Source: Spirochaetota bacterium
GTDB taxonomy: Bacteria > Spirochaetota > Leptospiria > Turneriellales > Turneriellaceae
Length of the DNA: 29,726 bases
Reading direction: 5' to 3'
Assembly (NCBI GenBank): GCA_963205035.1
Contig: CAUJII010000201.1
Span: forward strand, 1-29,726
Part shown: one piece after another, positions 25,719 through 29,726 of the stretch
Numbering within the stretch: the stretch's first letter is position 1
Layout of the letters: every line of letters begins with the position of its first letter
The notes under the pieces: model-generated
What the model was told of the DNA's origin: nothing
The model's input: only the letters and a program-made list of their open reading frames with translations
Database searches by the model: none
Made by a program: the position numbers and the translations under genes

Positions 25719-27260
25719 TTAGTGAGCCACCTGTTTCAAATAAACCGTCGTGTTTTTATCTTCTTTAATATACTTCTCGATAACACTCTTGACGCGTGCG
25801 GAGTCGACTTTATCAAGCTCTTCAAAACTTGCGAAAAGTTTATGGTAGTCCCCGAACAAGAGTTCGTAGTACGAAAGCAAATCCGCCATACCGGCGTTCT
25901 GGCTGAGCGTGCGCGCCACTTCGGCAATATACCGGCTCTTGATTTTTTTGAGCTCGTCTTGAGTCGGCCCTTCGACGCGCAAGCGTTCGATTTCTTCGGC
26001 AATCGCTTTTTCAACGAGGGGATAGCTCTTCGCGTCAAATGGGTCTGCAAAAATTGCGAATTGGCTCGCAAGTTTATCGCCGGGTGTCGTCGAATAGACT
26101 TTCACACTACCGACGAGTTTGTCTTGAATGACAAGCCGCTTCACAAGCCGCGAGGTTTGTCCATCGGTCAAGAGGCGTGAGACGACTTCGAGCGCAACAT
26201 CATCGTCGTCAGTCGACGCAGGTCTTGCCCAACCGGTAATCATCGAAGGCGAATTCTTAGCGGTAAGGTATGCAATGCGTCGACCTTTCTGAGCCTCATA
26301 TTCTGTGGGAGGAAACTCAGGAGCATTCTTTGCTTTCAGGCGACCGAAATATTTTTCAATTATTTGAAAAGCGTTTTCAAATTCTAAATCTCCCACAATG
26401 GTGATGACCATGCGCGAAGGAATATAGTTCTTCTCAAAAAACTCCCGCGTTTCCCCCATACGTAAACGGTGCATACTATTCTTAAAGCCAATCACCGGTT
26501 TGCCATAAGGGCTCATGCCGAATGCGGTCTTTAAGTAAAGCTCGTAGAGGAGTGCTGTTGGGCGCGAATCGTAACGCATGCGGCGTTCTTCTTGAATAAC
26601 TTTGCGCTCGGGATAAAATTCCCGCAAGACCGGGTCGATGAATCGGCTGCTTTCTAAAGTAGCCCACATCTCTAAACGATGCGACGGCAGTTTGATTTGA
26701 TAGTTTGTGACGTCGGTTGTCGTGTAAGCGTTATATCCCACTTGTCCTGCAAGGGAATAGGCTTGCGAGTCTTCTTCGGAAATGACGTATTTCTTCGCTG
26801 CACGTTCCATGCGTTCGAGGCGAGCTTCTAACGCTTTCTTTTTTTCGAGCATTTTTTCGCGTTCGCCGGCAGGCACAAGCGGGTCTAAGAGTATTCGCTC
26901 TATCGCATCGATGCGCTCGCCGTCCGCTTCGATCTGTTCGAGGTAGGGTTTTTCTTTTTCGTAGTTCGTCGTGCCCAGCGTCTTTGTTCCTTTGAATAGA
27001 AGATGCTCTAAGAAATGCGCGGTACCTGACTGATCGAAGGGTTCGTTCGCTGATCCCACGCCAATTTTGAGATAGCAGGCAATCGTTGGGCTCGCCGTGT
27101 TGCGCATCAAGATGACACGAAGGCCGTTGGCGAGCGTCCGCCTTTGGATTGCGCCCTCGATACCCGCGCGGAAGTGATCGAAATCAAATTTCTCCGCCGT
27201 GTCTTGCGCTACGAGAGGGGCAAGGAGCAAGAAAAGACTGAGCAAAGAAAGCTGACGCAT
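25719..27260 (-). CDS. Exported M16-family zinc metallopeptidase
   Basis: 513 residues from ATG 27258-27260; a longer open frame to 27377 is rejected because the internal ATG begins a good signal peptide (MRQLSLLSLFLLLAPLVAQ). The inverted zinc motif HFLEH is at residues 82-86, and the third ligand is probably Glu225 in KVIQEERRM. The 140-residue spacing is longer than in pitrilysin because of a charged helical insertion (about 100-165, KEKPYLEQIEADGERIDAIE onward), which I have seen described for other bacterial M16 proteins. VGYNAYTTTDVTNYQIKLP and the second M16 domain (about 290-513) complete one unit. It would cleave peptides or unfolded proteins in the periplasm; the substrate is unknown. 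It is divergent from the DUF4139 pair. Confidence 0.88.
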   Translation of the reverse strand: MRQLSLLSLFLLLAPLVAQDTAEKFDFDHFRAGIEGAIQRRTLANGLRVILMRNTASPTIACYLKIGVGSANEPFDQSGTAHFLEHLLFKGTKTLGTTNYEKEKPYLEQIEADGERIDAIERILLDPLVPAGEREKMLEKKKALEARLERMERAAKKYVISEEDSQAYSLAGQVGYNAYTTTDVTNYQIKLPSHRLEMWATLESSRFIDPVLREFYPERKVIQEERRMRYDSRPTALLYELYLKTAFGMSPYGKPVIGFKNSMHRLRMGETREFFEKNYIPSRMVITIVGDLEFENAFQIIEKYFGRLKAKNAPEFPPTEYEAQKGRRIAYLTAKNSPSMITGWARPASTDDDDVALEVVSRLLTDGQTSRLVKRLVIQDKLVGSVKVYSTTPGDKLASQFAIFADPFDAKSYPLVEKAIAEEIERLRVEGPTQDELKKIKSRYIAEVARTLSQNAGMADLLSYYELLFGDYHKLFASFEELDKVDSARVKSVIEKYIKEDKNTTVYLKQVAH

Positions 27261-27297
27261 GAGGCAGAACGTGGAACGCCGGCAGAGTGACGAACGA

Positions 27298-27326
27298 TTT
27301 ACAGTACTCCTAAGAGGAAAAATAAC
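27298..27326 (+). promoter_or_regulatory. Candidate promoter for the DUF4139 gene pair
   Basis: TTTACA (27298-27303), a 17-base spacer, then AATAAC (27321-27326), matching the sigma-70 consensus at 5 of 6 and 4 of 6 positions. Transcription would start near 27333, about 30 bases before the ATG. The region 27261-27362 is shared with the divergent M16 protease gene. Confidence 0.4.
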
Positions 27327-27362
27327 AGAACCCAACCTCACTCGAATACGTCCAATGGCTAT

Positions 27363-28730
27363 ATGAAAACTTCCCACACCGTTCGCGCCCTCTGGCGTAG
27401 CGCGGCACTCTTAGTAGTTTTGTCGCTCCCACTTTCTGCGCACATCGAGCTTGTGACTGTTCCCAAGAGTCAGGCGGTGGAGCTCACTATTTACAACAGC
27501 GCCGACATCACGATGGTCAAAGAATCGCGTGCGCTGACATTTAAGAAAGGGGTTAACACCATCCAGTTTTCGTGGGCGGGTACACTCATCGACCCGACAT
27601 CGCTCAGGCTCACGTTCTTAGACCACAAGGGTGATCTCACCTTGCGCGATACTTCTTTCCCCCCAGGGCGCAACGATGCACTGCAATGGAACATCGACAG
27701 CTCGCTTTCGGGATCGGCGAAAATTGAAATCAGTTACTTCACCTCGGGAATTACTTGGAACGCCGATTACACCGCGATGACAAACCCCAAAGAGACTTCG
27801 ATGTCGCTCGACGGATTTATCCGCGTGATCAATAATTCGGGTGAAGACTACCCGAATGCAAAGGTGCGTCTCGTTGTGGGGACTGTCAACTTAGTCGAAG
27901 ACATTGCAGGCCTTGCACAAGGGCAGTGGCGCTACAAAGATTTGAAAGAAGACAACCGTCATCAGGTGCGCGACACGTTTAGAAAGAAGATGAAGCGTGC
28001 AGAACGCCCGATGGCGGCGGCGGCCGAGGAACCCGAGGCAATGCCCGCCCCCGCGCCCAAAGAAATTATTAAAGAAGGACTTTCAGAATACTTTCTCTTC
28101 ACCATCGAAGGCAAAGAAACAATCCCCAACGGCTGGCATAAGAGGCTCAAAGCGTTTAACGCGAAGGACATCGATGTCAAAGTCATTTATCGCGCATCCG
28201 ACAGAGCGACCTATGGTGCAGTTCATAAATACTACGAATTCCGGAACGTGAAGGGAAAGAATTCCGATCCAAAGACAAGCCTCGGCGTATCCCCACTGCC
28301 CGATGGCACCGTGCATATTTTTGTTGAGAATAAAAAACACGACCTTTCCTATCAGGGCAGCGTTGCGATGAAATACATAGCCACGGGAGACAAAATAAAA
28401 CTCGATGCGGGACTAACGCGGGAGGTGGTCTTACGGACGTTCTTGCGCGATTTCAAACGCTATGGATTTAAGACCGACACGCGCTACGATAAAACGTATT
28501 GGGTGAAAGAATGGACCGACGAGTTCTATTATGAACACGAACTCGAAAACACCCTCGACCGCAGCGTGCACGTCGAGATTGAACGAACCTTTCCCAGCGT
28601 TTTTTTACCGGGCGATATTTCTTTCAAATATGAAAAAGTTGATATGTACACGATGAAATTTTTTCCAGAGCTCGACTCGCGAGAAAAAAAGAAAATCCCC
28701 TATACAATCAAAATTGAGCATAAGGAGTAA
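27363..28730 (+). CDS. Exported DUF4139 family protein (first of a tandem pair)
   Basis: 455 residues with a signal peptide (RALWRSAALLVVLSLPLSA, cleavage near residue 26). The body is predicted beta-rich and follows the DUF4139 / mucoidy-inhibitor-like pattern: VELTIYNSADITMVKESRAL, LKKGVNTIQF-type strand (58-70), YFTSGITWNADYTAM (125-139), SLDGFIRVINNSGEDYPNAK and VRLVVGTVNL. An Ala/Glu/Pro-rich linker (about 215-235) precedes the second half, where LPDGTVHIFVEN and SYQGSVAMKYIATGDKIKLD mirror the PAGxVxVY...FLGE block. The function of DUF4139 proteins is not established. The ribosome-binding site is weak. The next gene, three bases on, encodes a related protein, and the M16 protease is divergent. 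Confidence 0.8.
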   Translation: MKTSHTVRALWRSAALLVVLSLPLSAHIELVTVPKSQAVELTIYNSADITMVKESRALTFKKGVNTIQFSWAGTLIDPTSLRLTFLDHKGDLTLRDTSFPPGRNDALQWNIDSSLSGSAKIEISYFTSGITWNADYTAMTNPKETSMSLDGFIRVINNSGEDYPNAKVRLVVGTVNLVEDIAGLAQGQWRYKDLKEDNRHQVRDTFRKKMKRAERPMAAAAEEPEAMPAPAPKEIIKEGLSEYFLFTIEGKETIPNGWHKRLKAFNAKDIDVKVIYRASDRATYGAVHKYYEFRNVKGKNSDPKTSLGVSPLPDGTVHIFVENKKHDLSYQGSVAMKYIATGDKIKLDAGLTREVVLRTFLRDFKRYGFKTDTRYDKTYWVKEWTDEFYYEHELENTLDRSVHVEIERTFPSVFLPGDISFKYEKVDMYTMKFFPELDSREKKKIPYTIKIEHKE

Positions 28731-28733
28731 TCG
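28721..28733 (+). promoter_or_regulatory. Strong ribosome-binding site of the second DUF4139 gene
   Basis: TAAGGAG (28721-28727) lies six bases before ATG 28734 and inside the end of the first DUF4139 gene. It decides the start of the second gene and contrasts with the absence of a visible site before the first. Confidence 0.75.
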
Positions 28734-29726
28734 ATGAAATACACAACAATCACCATTGCGGCAATTCTTGCCTTCTCAAGCTCGCTTATGGCGCGCACAA
28801 AACTTGTCACCATGCCGCAGCGCGAACTGACGCGCATCGATATGAAAAACATCAACCAAACCCTCGTTGAAGAAGAGCGGACTGTCAACTTGCAACAAGG
28901 TGTGAATCAGGTCGAGTTTGCGTTCTCGGGCGTTTCGGTCGACATCAACAGCATACAGTTTCGTGCGATCAAGACTCCGGGCGAAGTAAAGCTCTTGAGT
29001 GTCAATTATCCACCGGGTGAAAACGCTCTCTTCTGGGAGGTTACCTCAGACAAAGCAGGGCCCGGCGTTTTTCGGATTTCTTATCTTATCTCGAATCTCA
29101 ACCGCTCGACAGCCTATGAGGCGGTAGTCGAGAAGAACGAAAAGACTCTCACGCTCAAAGCGCATACGATGGTGCAGAACGCTTCGGGAGAATTTTTTGA
29201 AGACGCATCGTTCGTGAGTGGGTTAGGCTCTGCATATCAAGGGCGTCTTCTGCAAGGCGAATCGAAGAAGGTACTTTCGTTTGTGGCGGGCGATGTCCGT
29301 TTTACGAAAAAATACCGTTTCGACAGCTCTCTCTCCGACCAAGTCTCTCTAATCTACGAACTGAAAAACGAGAAATCCGCCGGCTTACCGGAGCTTATGC
29401 TGCCCCGAGGAAAAACCCGCGTGTATCAAGAAGACTCGCAGGGATCGGAAGCGTTTTTGGGGGAAGACTGGGCAGAAGAAACCGGCGCGGGACAAAAGCT
29501 CGACTTGAAGTTGGGGCAGGCGAAAGAAGTGAAGGTGGAGCGCAAGGTCATCCAACACAAAGAGACTGTTGTTAAGTTACCGATTAAAGACATCCACCAA
29601 ACGATACGATACACTGTTGAGAATTTCAAGGACGCGCCTGTGCAACTGACTTTGACCGAGCACCCCGACGGCGAATGGATTATCGACGGCATCGAAACGA
29701 AAGAAGAAGTCGGCGAACGCTCCGAC
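28734..29726 (+). CDS. Exported DUF4139 family protein, paralogue of the previous gene (3' end outside window)
   Basis: 331 residues are visible and the frame is open at the window end. ATG 28734 starts a signal peptide (MKYTTITIAAILAFSSSLMA, cut near residue 21). The layout repeats that of the preceding protein: RTVNLQQGVNQVEFAFSG resembles its KKGVNTIQFSWAG, and ISYLISNLNRSTAYEAVV aligns with ISYFTSGITWNADYTAM, but the Trp is replaced. The second half is a clear DUF4139 block: LMLPRGKTRVYQEDSQGSEA then FLGEDWAEETGAGQKLDLKL, followed by EVKVERKVIQHKETVVKLP. The pair probably arose by tandem duplication and is cotranscribed with a 3-base gap. An extracytoplasmic structural or envelope-associated role is plausible; nothing in the window proves it. 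Confidence 0.78.
   Translation, partial: MKYTTITIAAILAFSSSLMARTKLVTMPQRELTRIDMKNINQTLVEEERTVNLQQGVNQVEFAFSGVSVDINSIQFRAIKTPGEVKLLSVNYPPGENALFWEVTSDKAGPGVFRISYLISNLNRSTAYEAVVEKNEKTLTLKAHTMVQNASGEFFEDASFVSGLGSAYQGRLLQGESKKVLSFVAGDVRFTKKYRFDSSLSDQVSLIYELKNEKSAGLPELMLPRGKTRVYQEDSQGSEAFLGEDWAEETGAGQKLDLKLGQAKEVKVERKVIQHKETVVKLPIKDIHQTIRYTVENFKDAPVQLTLTEHPDGEWIIDGIETKEEVGERSD

Noticed and set aside
25839..27015. Helical insertion in the M16 protease as a novel domain
   Set aside because: A charged insertion between the zinc motif and the third ligand is known to me from other bacterial M16 proteins, so it is not specific to this one.
27261..27377. Upstream extension of the M16 protease frame
   Set aside because: It would hide the signal peptide and overlap the start of the divergent DUF4139 gene.

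Overview
The window looks like chromosomal DNA from a spirochaete, most likely a relative of Leptospira/Leptonema/Turneriella. This is inferred from the flagellar order flgN-like–flgK–flgL–fliW–csrA, a Cache–HAMP–SpoIIE phosphatase receptor, a bactofilin, relaxed lipobox/signal peptides, and a base composition near 50% GC. The assignment is by gene content only. Coding density is very high: no stretch over 300 bases lacks a gene. The longest gaps are 24208-24422 (dispersed hairpin repeat), 8564-8777 (part of a putative insertion), 7544-7711 (hairpin repeat) and 2654-2807 (an inverted repeat only). No tRNA, rRNA, CRISPR array or transposase was recognised.

Left part (1-7543). The window opens inside a SNF2-type helicase. 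A minus-strand pair follows, an HpcH/HpaI-type aldolase and an NDH-2-like flavoprotein, coupled by a 4-base GTGA overlap. Next come homoserine kinase (thrB) and a bacterial TMEM43-family membrane protein, also minus strand. On the plus strand a bactofilin sits 8 bases ahead of a RecJ-type DHH exonuclease.

Putative insertion (7535-8785). Between recJ and the convergent receptor gene lies about 1.2 kb that is visibly more A+T-rich. It carries one gene for a double zinc-ribbon, multi-pass membrane protein of unknown function and is bounded by an exact 17-bp direct repeat. Removing one repeat plus the interior would leave recJ and the receptor gene converging with directly adjacent stop codons, as an empty site would look. 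This is the most unusual structure in the window.

Middle part (8778-15210). A PhnD-type phosphonate/phosphite-binding lipoprotein gene overlaps (ATGA) a Cache–HAMP–PP2C receptor gene, suggesting a ligand-sensing pair rather than a transporter. Divergently, lon and dusA form a tight plus-strand pair. The lon leader can be drawn as two mutually exclusive hairpins, one ending at the start codon.

Right part (15215-27260, minus strand). In transcription order: an M16 zinc protease, a GatB/YqeY protein overlapping an unknown membrane/coiled-coil protein, then flgN-like, flgK, flgL, fliW, csrA (hook–filament junction proteins and the FliW/CsrA regulatory pair), then a czcC-like outer-membrane factor and a czcA-like RND pump with no periplasmic adaptor gene. 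At the far right, divergent from the protease, two tandem DUF4139 exported proteins run out of the window.
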